64,000 nucleotides of DNA from Arsenophonus endosymbiont of Aphis craccivora (GTDB taxonomy: Bacteria; Pseudomonadota; Gammaproteobacteria; Enterobacterales; Enterobacteriaceae). Of this stretch, positions 49,977 to 59,742 are shown in pieces. The position numbers were made by a program, and so were the translations under genes. Position 1 is the first letter of the stretch, and every line of letters begins with the position of its first letter. Under the pieces are notes generated by a model. The model did not search any database and had not been told where the DNA came from. It was given only the letters and a program-made list of their open reading frames with translations. The stretch is from contig NZ_CP038155.1 in assembly GCF_013460135.1 (NCBI RefSeq), positions 310,001-374,000 on the forward strand, given 5' to 3'.

Positions 49977-51378
49977 ATGTCAAACATGACTTCGTTGGGT
50001 GTAGGATCAGGCATGCCAATTGAACAATGGCTAGAGAGTATAGAGGCCAATGAAAATCAAAGATTACGGCCGTTAAAACAGAAGCAACAAAAATATAATC
50101 AAAAGATCAGTGCTTATGGTTCATTGCTGGCTCAGTTGGATAAATTACAACAAGCCGCTGAATCATTAATGAAGTTTGATAAAATTAGTACCACTTCAGT
50201 CAGTAAAAATCATAACACGGTAACTGTTAGCAGCGACGAAAAAGCAGTGGCTGGTAGTTATGAAGTGAAAGTTGAGCAACTGGCGCAGGCCCAATCGTTA
50301 GCCACCACTAAGGTTGATGATGTAAAAAAAATTAGCTGGCCCTGTTGCGGCAGGCCAAGAGCGGATATTAGTTATCAAGCAAAACAGTGAAAAACAACCG
50401 CTGGAAATTAAATTAAGCGCGCAGCAAACATCACTGATTGAAATCCGCGATGCCATCAATAAAACCGATAGCAATGTCAGTGCCAGCCTGGTGAAAATAA
50501 AAGAGGGGGAACACCAATTAGTACTCACTTCAAAAAAAACCGGCACCGATTCGGCGATGGAGATTGAAGTTAAAGGTGATAGCGAGCTAAATAAGATCCT
50601 AAATAGTAGCCAAATGCAACCAACCGTTGCTGCTGAAAATGCTAAAGTTACCATTAATGGTATCCAAATTGAGTACAGTAGTAATGAAATTAAAGACGCT
50701 CCCGAAGGGATCACATTTACCCTGGTTAAAACGGCAGAAAAAGATAAAGCTAGCGGATTAATATCAGAAACCGTCACTGTAGCTCGCGATATCGAACCGA
50801 CTAAAAAGGCGATCAAAAACTGGGTTGATGCTTACAATAATCTGCATAGCTTTTACAAAACACAAACCAAATATGAGCCAACCAAATTAGGTGAAGCGCC
50901 TTCTGCCAATAATGGCGTACTATTAAACGATCGCAGTTCAGCAATGAGCTTCTCGCAAGTGAAAAATTTGACCTTCAATGTGCAAAATCGGCCGGATATG
51001 AATCATTTGAACCATTTTGGTATCGGCTTTAATCATGAAGGCAAACTCACTATTGATGATAAAAAACTGGATAAAACGCTAAAGGATAACCCGGTGAAAG
51101 TTAAACAATTTTTTATGGGCGATGGTGAAACAACCGGTTTTGCCACTGAAACCTTTAATTATCTTAAAAAGACGCTGGATACCCTGGAAGGCCCACTACA
51201 TCTCACCACAGAGTCACTGAATAAACAGATAAAAATACTCAATAACAAAATGGAAAGTGCGCAAAAGAATATTGAAACCAAACTTAAAACTCTGCGGGAC
51301 AAATTTATTGCTATGGATAAAGCCATCAGCTAGATGACACAAAGCAGCAACTCTGTAATAGCCTTACTGACGAAATAA
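49977..51378 (+). pseudogene. fliD: Filament cap protein FliD, A8 frameshift plus nonsense
   Basis: FliD caps the filament. The frame MSNMTSLGVGSGMPIEQWLESIEANENQRLRPLKQK breaks at an A8 run (50323-50330). With A7 it continues [22 protein letters not shown] and joins the second frame. That includes [28 protein letters not shown] and [30 protein letters not shown] at 51331-51333 near the end (MDKAIS-stop-MTQSSNSV) replaces an expected Gln, and the natural end is TAA at about 51378. Two lesions. Confidence 0.92.
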
Positions 51379-51381
51379 ATT

Positions 51382-51635
51382 ATGAATACATCAGCAGCTG
51401 AAACTTTATATACTCATGTTGATATCGAAAGCCAGGTTTTAAATGCTTCCCCTTATCAGCTAGTACAAATTTTATTTGATGGTGCCTTGAGTGCCTTAAA
51501 ACGGGCGGTAATTTATATTGAACAAAATAATATTCAGCAAAAAATCCGTGCTATCTCAAAAGCGATTGCTATTATTAATGAGGGATTAAATAGTGGCGTT
51601 GATCTAGAGCATGGCGGTGAAATTGCTGAAAATAT
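51382..51635 (+). pseudogene. fliS: Flagellin chaperone FliS, N-terminal part only
   Basis: FliS keeps flagellin soluble before export. The start MNTSAAETLYTHVDIESQVLNASPYQLVQILFDGALSALKRA is typical. The frame follows FliS to GLNSGVDLEHGGEIAEN, about 84 codons of some 130. It then changes abruptly to FliI sequence in another register, so the C-terminal helix is missing. fliT, which should follow, is absent. Confidence 0.92.
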
Positions 51636-51847
51636 CCCGTTATCAACGTAATCAAGATCTGATTAATGTTGGCGCTTATGCTGCGGGTAGTGATCCGATC
51701 CTGGATCAAGCCATTCAGCTTTATCCCAATTTGCAGCAATTTTTACGCCAGGATTGCGATCAATACTGTTCAAGGGAGACTTCCCACCAACAGCTTTGTC
51801 AGTTATTTCCTGCGACTAGTTCTGAAAACCCTAGTGAGGAACCATGA
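51636..51847 (+). pseudogene. fliI: Flagellar ATPase FliI, C-terminal remnant fused behind fliS
   Basis: The register starting at the junction reads ISRYQRNQDLINVGAYAAGSDPILDQAIQLYPNLQQFLRQDCDQY. It matches the C-terminal domain of FliI (E. coli: YQEVRTLIQIGEYQRG...AIDTYPDICTFLRQSKDE). Only about 70 of some 450 codons remain. The stop overlaps the fliJ ATG (ATGA), the normal fliI-fliJ coupling. The intervening fliT, fliE, fliF, fliG, fliH and most of fliI are deleted. Confidence 0.88.
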
Positions 51848-52285
51848 AGCAAACAAACTCCTTCGCACTATTACATAATTTCAGCCATAACGACAGCCAC
51901 CAGGCGGCACTACAGTTATCGCATATTCAGCGGCAGCATCAACAAATGCAACAACAGCTAATACAATTGCTACAGTACCAAGATGAATATCGCCAACAGC
52001 TTAATAGCATACTCCACCAAGGAACTTCTTCCGCAATATTACAACATTATCAACAGTTTTTACTGACGCTTGAACAAGCGATCACGCAACATCAACAACA
52101 GCTAGTTAGCTGGCAGCAGCGTGAAACTGATCGCCAAAAAAAATTGCCAGGGAAAACAGCAAAAAACTAACGCCTTCAATAAGCTACAACAACGTAGTGA
52201 ACGTTTACAGAAAAAACAGGCTGATTTTATTGAACAAAAACAAATGGATGAAATAGCACAACGTGCCGTTTTAAGAACATCATAA
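51844..52285 (+). pseudogene. fliJ: Flagellar protein FliJ, A8 frameshift
   Basis: FliJ is the coiled-coil export chaperone that works with the FliI ATPase. The first frame is Gln-rich coiled coil (QYQDEYRQQLNSILHQG..., HYQQFLLTLEQAITQHQQQLVSWQQRETDRQ), matching E. coli FliJ. It breaks at an A8 run (52136-52143). With one A more it continues NCQGKQQKTNAFNKLQQRSE to MDEIAQRAVLRTS, the family end. Reconstructed length is about 147 residues, as in E. coli. It overlaps fliK (TAATG). Confidence 0.88.
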
Positions 52286-53506
52286 TGATAGATACATCGG
52301 TAACATTTAGCGCTGGCGCGCACTCCTCTAAGCAACAGTTATCATCACCAACAGAACATACGGCCAATTTTGCTCACATGCTAGCTAACTATTCATCACC
52401 AGCAAAAGAGAAAAAACCACCAGACAGCGCTAACTCAGATCTGGCCCAACAAGAAAATGAATTATCGGCTATCAATGGCTTTTTGGCGGATGAAGTCACT
52501 GCACAAATCAACGACAGCGCCGACTTATCCCTTGAGCAAGAATTGACACTGTTAGCTGATAATCAACTTATTGATCAACTTCCGATTTCACTGGCAACCA
52601 TAGCCTCGCAGCTAAAGCAGGAAAATAGTCCCGCCGGTTTATCAGAAGAATTACTCGAGCAGACTAATAGCCAAACATTAACTGATGATATTGAGCAGCG
52701 GGATAAAAACCTTAGTTTAAAACATCTTACTCTGCTATCAACCACAAATAATCCCTCAATTGACTTTCCTCTGTCCAATATATCATCGCCGTTTGTTAAA
52801 CCGGACGCCGCCCAATCTCAGTCACAATTGACTAAACAGGATATATCGCCATTGCAGTCATTACTGGCAAAACAAGGCGTCTCGCCATCTGAAGCATTAT
52901 TACCACCAATTCAGGCTAATATCGCTGCCACCAAGCCAGACTCAGGCAATAGAAAACCCAGCACTAGCTACTGGATCGATAACCAATAATACCACGATAT
53001 CATTAACATCATTAATGCCAAACTCAACAACATTAAGTCACTCAATTTCACCTACCATCAATTTTATTGCCTTGGCTACCACGATTGATCATCCTGAATG
53101 GGGACAAAAATTTAGTGAGCAGATCTTATTTCTCAGTCGTCATGGTTCACAACAAGCGGAGCTACGGCTTTATCCCGAAGAATTAGGCAACCTACAGATC
53201 CAACTTAAAGTTTTCGATGATAAAGCTCAACTCTCTATTGTTACGGCTAACCAACAAATCCGTCAGTTTATTGAAACAAATCTGCCTCAGTTACGTCATG
53301 CATTATCAGAACAAGGCATAGAACTGGGTCAAACACATGTTGGTGATCAGCATAATAAGCAACATAGTGATGAAAATAGTCAACCGTTCAAATCACCATC
53401 ATCAATCGCTGATGATCGACAGCAACAGACAAAAGATGATGCATTAGTCAGATCCCAACCAATTATGCAGACCGCCATAACAACCGGTATTGATATATTT
53501 GCTTAA
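52285..53506 (+). pseudogene. fliK: Hook-length control protein FliK, frameshifted
   Basis: FliK measures hook length and triggers the FlhB switch. The N-terminal part is low-complexity and Ser/Gln-rich, as usual. A frameshift near 52955, in an AAAACCC stretch, separates it from the C-terminal switch domain. That domain reads HPEWGQKFSEQILFLSRHGSQQAELRLYPEELGNLQIQLKVFDDKAQLSIVTANQQIRQFIETNLPQLRHALSEQGIEL, a clear FliK core. Total span is about 407 codons. Confidence 0.9.
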
Positions 53507-53747
53507 AATTATTAGCCATCTTTATTATTTTGACAGGGGAAAATTTCCCCTACTATTTTCAACATTTATCAATGACAAAATAACCTCCCATTTTTATTGT
53601 TTTATTCCTCCGTCAAAATATTCATTGAGCCGGATAATTATATCGAAATGCAGAAACAGGGATAACACGTTAATTGATAATAGTTTCATTATCCCAAGTA
53701 AAATCAAAAGGAATTACCTGTCTATGTCCAAGTCTCAACGTCAAGGA

Positions 53748-54802
53748 GGCTTTGTTGAATAAATCGAACTTTTAGGTGATTGGCGGAGCTGATCGCTAAA
53801 TTCGTTTCAACATCAGGTCCCCATGGCAAAGCAAAAGTTTAAAATTACCAACTGGCCCGCGTACAACAAGGCACTCAGACAACGCGGTTCCCTGACGGTC
53901 TGGCTTGATGAGTCGGCCATCGCTGGATGGACTGACAGTTCTTCGCCTGAAGGTCGTGGCCGGCCGCTTTACTACAGCGATATGGCTGTTACCACTGTCC
54001 TGATGATGAAGCGTGTGTTTAACCTGTCGCTCCTGGCATTACAGGGCTTCGTTGATTCGATTTTTAAACTCATGTCTTAGCCGCTGTGCTGTCCGGACTA
54101 CTCGCTGGTCAGCAGACGAGCAAAGAGCGTCAACATCAGCATAAAAACGCCAACGCGTGGTGAAATCTCGCATCTGGTCATCGACAGTACCGGTCTGAAG
54201 GTCTTTGGCGAAGGTGAATGGAAAGTCAGGCAGCATGGGGCTGACAGACGAAGAGTGTGGCGCAAGCTTCATCTGGCAGCAGACAGTGTGACTCATGAGA
54301 TTATCTGTGCCGACTTATCGCTCAGCGGAACGACAGATGCGCAGGCACTGCCGGGCCTGATTAACCAAACCCACCGGAAAATCAGGGAAGTGTCAGCAGA
54401 CGGTGCTTATGACGCCTGTTACTGCCACGATGCGTTGCTAAGAAAGAAAATCAGGCCCCTTATCCCGCCGCGAAGCGGAGCGAAATACTGGCCGGACAAG
54501 TACCATGAACGTAACCATGCGGTGGCGAATCAGCGTCTGAGCAGGAGTAATGATATGTGGAAAAAGAAAGTGGGTTATCACCGGCGTTCAGTGGCAGAAA
54601 CAGCGATGTTCCGCATAAAAACTTTGCTGGGTGGCCATCTGAGGCTGCGTGACTATGAGGCTCAGGTAGGTGAAGCAATGGCGATGGTCAAAGCGCTGAA
54701 CCGTATGACGTTGTTGGGTATGCCACACAGCGTCAGGATCGGATAACAGCTGTAGCAGAGGGAGCCATCCTGGCGGCTAATTCTGATTTATTCAACAAAG
54801 CC
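53748..54802 (+). mobile_element. IS-6: complete IS903-type element in fliL
   Basis: 1055 bp with perfect ends and matching 9-bp duplications CGTCAAGGA at 53739-53747 and 54803-54811. Simple transposition into the eighth codon region of fliL. Confidence 0.97.
53823..54746 (+). pseudogene. IS903-type transposase with nonsense mutation (IS-6)
   Basis: Leu86 is TAG (FKLMS-stop-PLCCPDY), so no catalytic residue is translated from the natural start. R71L is a second change. The rest of the frame, with D121, D193 and E259, is otherwise intact. The copy is mobile only if another copy supplies transposase. Confidence 0.95.
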
Positions 54803-55275
54803 CGTCAAGGAAAACGCATAAGTCGGATCATGCTAACCATTATCGCGTTACTCTTAATATTAAGTTGTTTTATTGCTGGCTACTGTTGGTGGCTATACCA
54901 AATAAAAAAACAGGTTGAATATCAACCAGCAAAAAGAACCCTGGTGATCCCGGTATTTATGTCCCTAGGGGCGTTTACGGTGAATCTGATTGATAATGAT
55001 AAACGCGATCGCGTGTTGTATGTGGAAATTACTTTACGCCTTACCGATGAAGAGACACGTAAACGCCTACATGATTTTATGCCTGAAGTACGCAGTCGAA
55101 TATTACTGTTGTTATCCCGCCAAAAAGCGACTTAGTTAGTAACAGAAGCCGGCAAGATCCACCTAATGTCTGAAATTAAACAGGCATTAAGACCGACTTT
55201 TGAATCTGAATTAGAAGAGTCTGAGCAAATTATTACCGATGTATTATTCACAACATTTATTTTACGATAAATCCC

Positions 55276-56292
55276 ATGAGCGAGAATTTTCTTTCACAAA
55301 CAGATGGTGATGCCCTGTTAAATGATGCTCCAGCTGGTAATCCTGTTGTCAGCAAAGCGAAAAAAACATCTACAGCTAAAAGGGCTATCCATCCTTACAA
55401 TCCGAATACCCAAAGACGTACTGTTCGCGAGCGACTACAATCCCTGGAAATGATCAACGAGCATTTTGCCCGTCAATTTCGGATGAAATTATTTAATCTC
55501 ATGCGCTACAGCCCGGATATTACAGTCGGTTCAATAAAAATTGAGCCTTTCTGTAATTTTGCCGACAATCTGCCTGCGATGAGTAACTTTAACCTGATCC
55601 AACTAAAGCCACTGAACGGAACCGCCCTTTTCACTTTTGAAACTAATTTAGTTTCTATTGCGGTTGATAATCTGTTCGGTGGAGATGGCCGATTTAACAC
55701 CGCTATTGATGAGCGGGAATTTACCCATACCGAATAGCGCATTATTGATAAAATGGTAGAGTTAGCACTCGATGCCTATAGTGATGCATGGCAAATTGTT
55801 CACAAAATCCAGGCAATCTATATTCGTTCTGAATCACAGGCAAAATTTACTAATATTACCTCTTCACCTAATGATATCGTCATTACTACTCCATTTTTAA
55901 TGGAGATTAACAATATGATCGGTGAATTTAATATTTGCATTCCTTTTTCTATGATCGAACCTCTTTATGAATTATTAACCAACCCGCCAGTTGAAAAGAT
56001 GAAACAAGATGGCGGCGTCTGGATGAACGGTTGGGTTAAACAGGTTAAATATTCTGAATTAGAGTTAATTGCTAATTTAGTTGAACATCCAACGCGACTG
56101 TCTAATATCCTCAAACTGCAAGAAGGGGATGTGATCCCTATTGAAAAACCTGAACGTCTTATGGTCCATGTCGATTGTGTGCCCGTGCTAACCAGTAAAT
56201 ATGGAACATTGAATGGGCAATATGCTCTTCGTGTCGAACATCTTATTAATCCAGTTGTAAACGCTCAGGAAGAGGAGCAAAACCATGAGTGA
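55276..56292 (+). pseudogene. fliM: Flagellar motor switch protein FliM, one in-frame stop
   Basis: FliM is the C-ring protein that binds CheY-P and FliG. The frame is continuous for 338 codons (E. coli 334). TAG at 55735-55737, in FTHTE-stop-RIIDKM, sits where Gln is typical. The CheY-binding N-terminus is present but weak (FLSQTDGDALL). The middle domain has RRTVRERLQSLEMINEHFARQFR and FNLIQLKPLNGTALFTFE, and the C-terminal domain ends LINPVVNAQEEEQNHE. Single lesion, so recent. Confidence 0.94.
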
Positions 56293-56704
56293 CACCAACG
56301 ATTTTACTGAAAATCAAGCTAACACTTCTGCTGAAGATATCTGGATAGAAACCATTGCTCAGCAATCTAAACCGCCGAAACCAGGCGATAATGGGCCGGC
56401 TATCTTTGATAATTTGGAAATGCAAAATATTGAAAATCAATTTTCATATATCAACATGATCATGGAGATCCCGGTAAAACTCACTGTTGAGTTAGGACGT
56501 ACCAAAATGACTATCAAAAAACTATTAACCTTGACGCAAGGTTCGGTTGTTTCACTCGATGGTTTGGCTGGTGAAGCGTTAGATATTCTGATCAATGGCT
56601 ATTTGATCGCACAAGGTGAAGTGGTAGTGGTCTCAGAAAAATATGGTATTCGTATTACTGATATTATTACTCCATCAGAACGCATGCGTAGGTTGAGTCG
56701 ATAA
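56285..56704 (+). CDS. fliN: Flagellar motor switch protein FliN
   Basis: FliN forms the base of the C-ring with FliM. The 139 residues match E. coli (137). The SpoA domain reads MIMEIPVKLTVELGRTKMTIKKLLTLTQGSVVSLDGLAGEALDILINGYLIAQGEVVVVSEKYGIRITDIITPSERMRRL and is complete. It overlaps fliM by 8 bp. It is the only structural gene of the fliLMNOPQR run without any visible lesion. Confidence 0.96.
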   Translation: MSDTNDFTENQANTSAEDIWIETIAQQSKPPKPGDNGPAIFDNLEMQNIENQFSYINMIMEIPVKLTVELGRTKMTIKKLLTLTQGSVVSLDGLAGEALDILINGYLIAQGEVVVVSEKYGIRITDIITPSERMRRLSR

Positions 56705-56707
56705 ATT

Positions 56708-57153
56708 ATGCCAGCCTATTCGTCTTTTTTCATATCTGGCGCGGCTGATAACGTGGCCCCTTTATTAAAAGGGGGCGCTACGCCAAATAGTCCAATGCTT
56801 TCAGGCAGTAGCATGTTAACTGAAATGAGCAGTTCCTTATTACTAATTATTGGCTGTTTACTGATTACGTTATGGCTAGTGCGCCGTTTCTTACTAAGCG
56901 TTATCTACCCACTGGCACAAACGCCATCAAGGTAATAGATAACTATTCATTAGGTAGTAAAACCAAAATTACTATTATTGAAGTTGATCAACAAGCGCTG
57001 GTGCTCGGTGTTACCGAAGACAACATTAGCTTGCTACATAAAATGCCGGCCAAAACAGAACTAAGCGAACAAGCTGAGGCAAAATCTGCTCCACCTTCTT
57101 TTGGCCAATTAATAAAAACATGCTTAGTAAAAAGTAGAAACAGTGATGCGTAA
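56708..57153 (+). pseudogene. fliO: Flagellar protein FliO, frameshifted
   Basis: FliO is a small membrane protein needed for FliP assembly. The first frame includes MLTEMSSSLLLIIGCLLITLWLVRRF (membrane helix). It goes off at about 56890, and YLPTGTNAIKVIDNYSLGSKTKITIIEVDQQALVLGVTEDNISLLHKMP continues in another register, typical of the FliO soluble domain. The stop overlaps the fliP start. One frameshift. Confidence 0.88.
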
Positions 57154-57883
57154 ACGGCTATTTTTATTATTAGGCACGCTATTTTGGCTGCCATTCTATA
57201 CCTACTATGCTATACCCACCATCGTTAGCCAGCCATTAGCCAATGGCGGTCAGAGCTAGTCATTGCCAGTGCAGACGCTTATTTTTATCACCGCGCTCGG
57301 TTTTATTCCTGCGCTGCTGCTGATGACCACCAGTTTTACTCGCATCATCATCGTCCTAGGCTTATTACGTAATGCATTAGGCACCACGACCGCACCACCT
57401 AATCAAATTTTATTAGGCCTGGCACTATTTATGACTTTTTTTGTCATGTCACCCGTATTTGATAAAATTTATCAAAATGCTTATTTACCCTTTATTGAAG
57501 AGAAAATTACCATTGAAGTGGCTTTATCTGAAGGCGCTAAACCCTTACGTCAATTTATGTTACAACAAACCCGACAACCTGATTTAGCACTATTTTCCCG
57601 CTTAGCCAATGATAAAGAGTATCAAACACAAGCTAATGTTCCGCTGCGTATTTTAGTGCCGGCATTTATTACCAGCGAACTAAAAACAGCTTTTCAAATC
57701 GGTTTTATGATATTTATTCCTTTCCTGATTATCGATCTGGTGGTTGCCAGCGTATTAATGGCGTTGGGTATGATGATGGTTCCGCCTGCCACTGTTGCGA
57801 TGCCATTCAAATTAATGTTGTTTGTTTTGGTTGATGGCTGGCAATTAATTTTATGCTCATTAGCGCAAAGCTTTTTTAATTAG
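57146..57883 (+). pseudogene. fliP: Flagellar export gate protein FliP, one in-frame stop
   Basis: FliP forms the core pore of the export gate. The start MRKRLFLLLGTLFWLPFYTYYA is a signal sequence. TAG at 57257-57259 replaces the Trp of GGQSWSLPVQTL. The remaining frame is open through [58 protein letters not shown]-like and [27 protein letters not shown]. Length with the stop ignored is 245, identical to E. coli. Initiation downstream at 57263 would lose the signal peptide. Confidence 0.93.
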
Positions 57884-57891
57884 GAGTAAAA

Positions 57892-58161
57892 ATAACACCG
57901 GAAACAGTGATGGAGCTTGGTATTGATGGGATGAAAGTTGCTATTGCATTAGCAGCACCACTGTTGCTGGCGGCGTTGATCAGTGGTTTAATTATTAGTT
58001 TATTGCAAGCAGCCACCCAAATTAATGATATGACCATGTCTTTCATTCCTAAAATTATTGCTGTTTTTGTTACCGCGATAGTAGCCGGCCCATGGATGTT
58101 AGAACTATTTATCGAGTATACCCGTCAGTTAATCACTCAACTACCGCAATTTATTGGTTAA
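57892..58161 (+). pseudogene. fliQ: Flagellar export gate protein FliQ with ATA at the expected start
   Basis: FliQ is a two-helix gate subunit. The sequence ITPETVMELGIDGMKVAIALAAPLLLAALISGLIISLLQAATQIN aligns with E. coli FliQ from its first residue (MTPESVMMMG). Here the first codon is ATA at 57892-57894, 7 bp after AGGAGT. The frame is otherwise perfect to TAA overlapping fliR (TAATG). Translation might start at GTG 57907 or ATG 57910, missing five or six residues and far from the ribosome-binding site. It could be a weakly expressed gene rather than a pseudogene. Confidence 0.75.
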
Positions 58162-58681
58162 TGATGATCACTTTTACCACCGATTTTTTTTATACTTATG
58201 TTAACCAACTATTTTGGCCATTTGTGCGAATATTAGCCCTATTTAGTATTGCACCTTTTTTTGCTGAAAAACAAATTCCTAAAAAAAGCAAAATTGCCCT
58301 AGCCTTGATGATCACGATTTTAATCTCAACGTCATTGCCTTTACCGCAAATTCCGCTCTTTTCTGCCATGTGTTGTTGGATATTAATACAACAAGTTTTA
58401 ATCGGTTTATTAATGGGACTGACGATGCAAATTGCCTTTGCCATCGTTCGTTATGCAGGGGAAATATTAGGCATGCAAATGGGGCTCTCTTTTGCATTAT
58501 TTGTTGATCCGTCAGCCGGCCCCAATATGCCAATTATAGCGAGTTTTGTGAATCTATTATTACTACTCTTGTTTCTCTCTTTCGATATTCATCTTTGGCT
58601 GTTGTCACTGTTAGCAGATAGTTTTCAAACCATTCCGCTGCTATCATCATCATTAAATAGCAACAGTTTTATATTAGTTGC
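58161..58681 (+). pseudogene. fliR: Flagellar export gate protein FliR, truncated by IS-7
   Basis: FliR is a gate subunit with about six membrane helices (E. coli 261 aa). Here MMITFTTDFFYTYVNQLFWPFVRILALFSIAPFFAEKQIPKKSKIALALMI is followed by VRYAGEILGMQMGLSFALFVDPSAGPNMPIIASFVNLLLLLLFLSFD. About 174 codons of FliR remain before IS-7 cuts the gene; a stop follows inside the IS. Confidence 0.93.
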
Positions 58682-59742
58682 GGCTTTGTTGAATAAATCA
58701 GAATTAGCCGCCAGGATGGCTCCCTCTGCTACACCTACACCTGTTATCCGATCCTGACGCTGTGTGGCATACCCAACAACGTCATACGGTTCAGCGCTTT
58801 GACCATCGCCATTGCTTCACCTACCTGAGCCTCATAGTCACGCAGCCTCAGATGGCCACCCAGCAAAGTTTTTATGCGGAACATCGCTGTTTCTGCCACT
58901 GAACGCCGGTGATAACCCACTTTCTTTTTCCACATATCATTACTCCTGCTCAGACGCTGATTCGCCACCGCATGGTTACGTTCATGGTACTTGTCCGGCC
59001 AGTATTTCGCTCCGCTTCGCGGCGGGATAAGGGGCCTGATTTTCTTTCTTAGCAACGCGTCGTGGCAGTAACAGGCGTCATAAGCACCGTCTGCTAACAC
59101 TTCCCTGATTTTCCGGTGGGTTTGGTTAATCAGGCCCGGCAGTGCCTGCGCATCTGTCGTTCCGCTGAGCGATAAGTCGGCACAGATAATCTCATGAGTC
59201 ACACTGTCTGCTGCCAGATGAAGCTTGCGCCACACTCTTCGTCTGTCAGCCCCATGCTGCCTGACTTTCCATTCACCTTCGCCAAAGACCTTCAGACCGG
59301 TACTGTCGATGACCAGATGCGAGATTTCACCACGCGTTGGCGTTTTTATGCTGATGTTGACGCTCTTTGCTCGTCTGCTGACCAGCGAGTAGTCCGGACA
59401 GCACAGCGGCAAAGACATGAGTTTAAAAATCGAATCAACGAAGCCCTGTAATGCCCGGAGCGACAGGTTAAACACACGCTTCATCATCAGGACAGTGGTA
59501 ACAGCCATATCGCTGTAGTAAAGCGGCCGGCCACGACCTTCAGGCGAAGAACTGTCAGTCCATCCAGCGATGGCCGACTCATCAAGCCAGACCGTCAGGG
59601 AACCGCGTTGTCTGAGTGCCTTGTTGTACGCGGGCCAGTTGGTAATTTTAAACTTTTGCTTTGCCATGGGGACCTGATGTTGAAACGAATTTAGCGATCA
59701 GCTCCGCCAATCACCTAAAAGTTCGATTTATTCAACAAAGCC
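58682..59742 (-). mobile_element. IS-7: IS903-type element at a rearrangement junction
   Basis: 1061 bp because of a 6-bp insertion near the left end (GCTACACCTACACCTGTT where others have GCTACAGCTGTT). Both 18-bp ends are perfect. Flanks ATTAGTTGC and CATAATAAG differ, so no target duplication. The left neighbour is fliR and the right an alcohol dehydrogenase remnant, both truncated. Confidence 0.95.
58744..59667 (-). CDS. IS903-type transposase, full length (IS-7)
   Basis: A 307-residue open frame with D121, D193 and E259. It has S191L like IS-3 and IS-5 but keeps S39. The 6-bp insertion lies outside the coding region, between the stop and the terminal repeat. It may be active. Confidence 0.95.
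   Translation of the reverse strand: MAKQKFKITNWPAYNKALRQRGSLTVWLDESAIAGWTDSSSPEGRGRPLYYSDMAVTTVLMMKRVFNLSLRALQGFVDSIFKLMSLPLCCPDYSLVSRRAKSVNISIKTPTRGEISHLVIDSTGLKVFGEGEWKVRQHGADRRRVWRKLHLAADSVTHEIICADLSLSGTTDAQALPGLINQTHRKIREVLADGAYDACYCHDALLRKKIRPLIPPRSGAKYWPDKYHERNHAVANQRLSRSNDMWKKKVGYHRRSVAETAMFRIKTLLGGHLRLRDYEAQVGEAMAMVKALNRMTLLGMPHSVRIG

Larger units (their letters stand above)
53724..55270 (+). pseudogene. fliL: Flagellar basal body protein FliL, split by IS-6 and with a nonsense codon
   Basis: FliL is an inner-membrane protein near the stator. MSKSQRQG is encoded before IS-6. After the IS and its duplicated GTCAAGG the frame continues KRISRIMLTIIALLLILSCFIAGYCWWLYQ (membrane helix), then FMSLGAFTVNLID and YVEITLRLTDEETRKRLHDFMPEVRSRILLLLS. 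TAG at 55133-55135 interrupts after RQKAT, and the rest runs to TAA at 55270. Without the IS it is 160 codons (E. coli 154). Two independent lesions. Confidence 0.94.

Noticed and set aside
46868-58681. The fli cluster as a repurposed type III secretion system
   Set aside because: The gate genes flhA, flhB, fliP and fliR are broken and fliFGHI are deleted, so no export function is plausible.
28730-59742. Cross-matching of unpaired 9-bp flanks among IS-3, IS-4, IS-5, IS-7 and IS-8
   Set aside because: I compared the outer 9-mers in both orientations and found no pair, so the reciprocal junctions must be outside this window.
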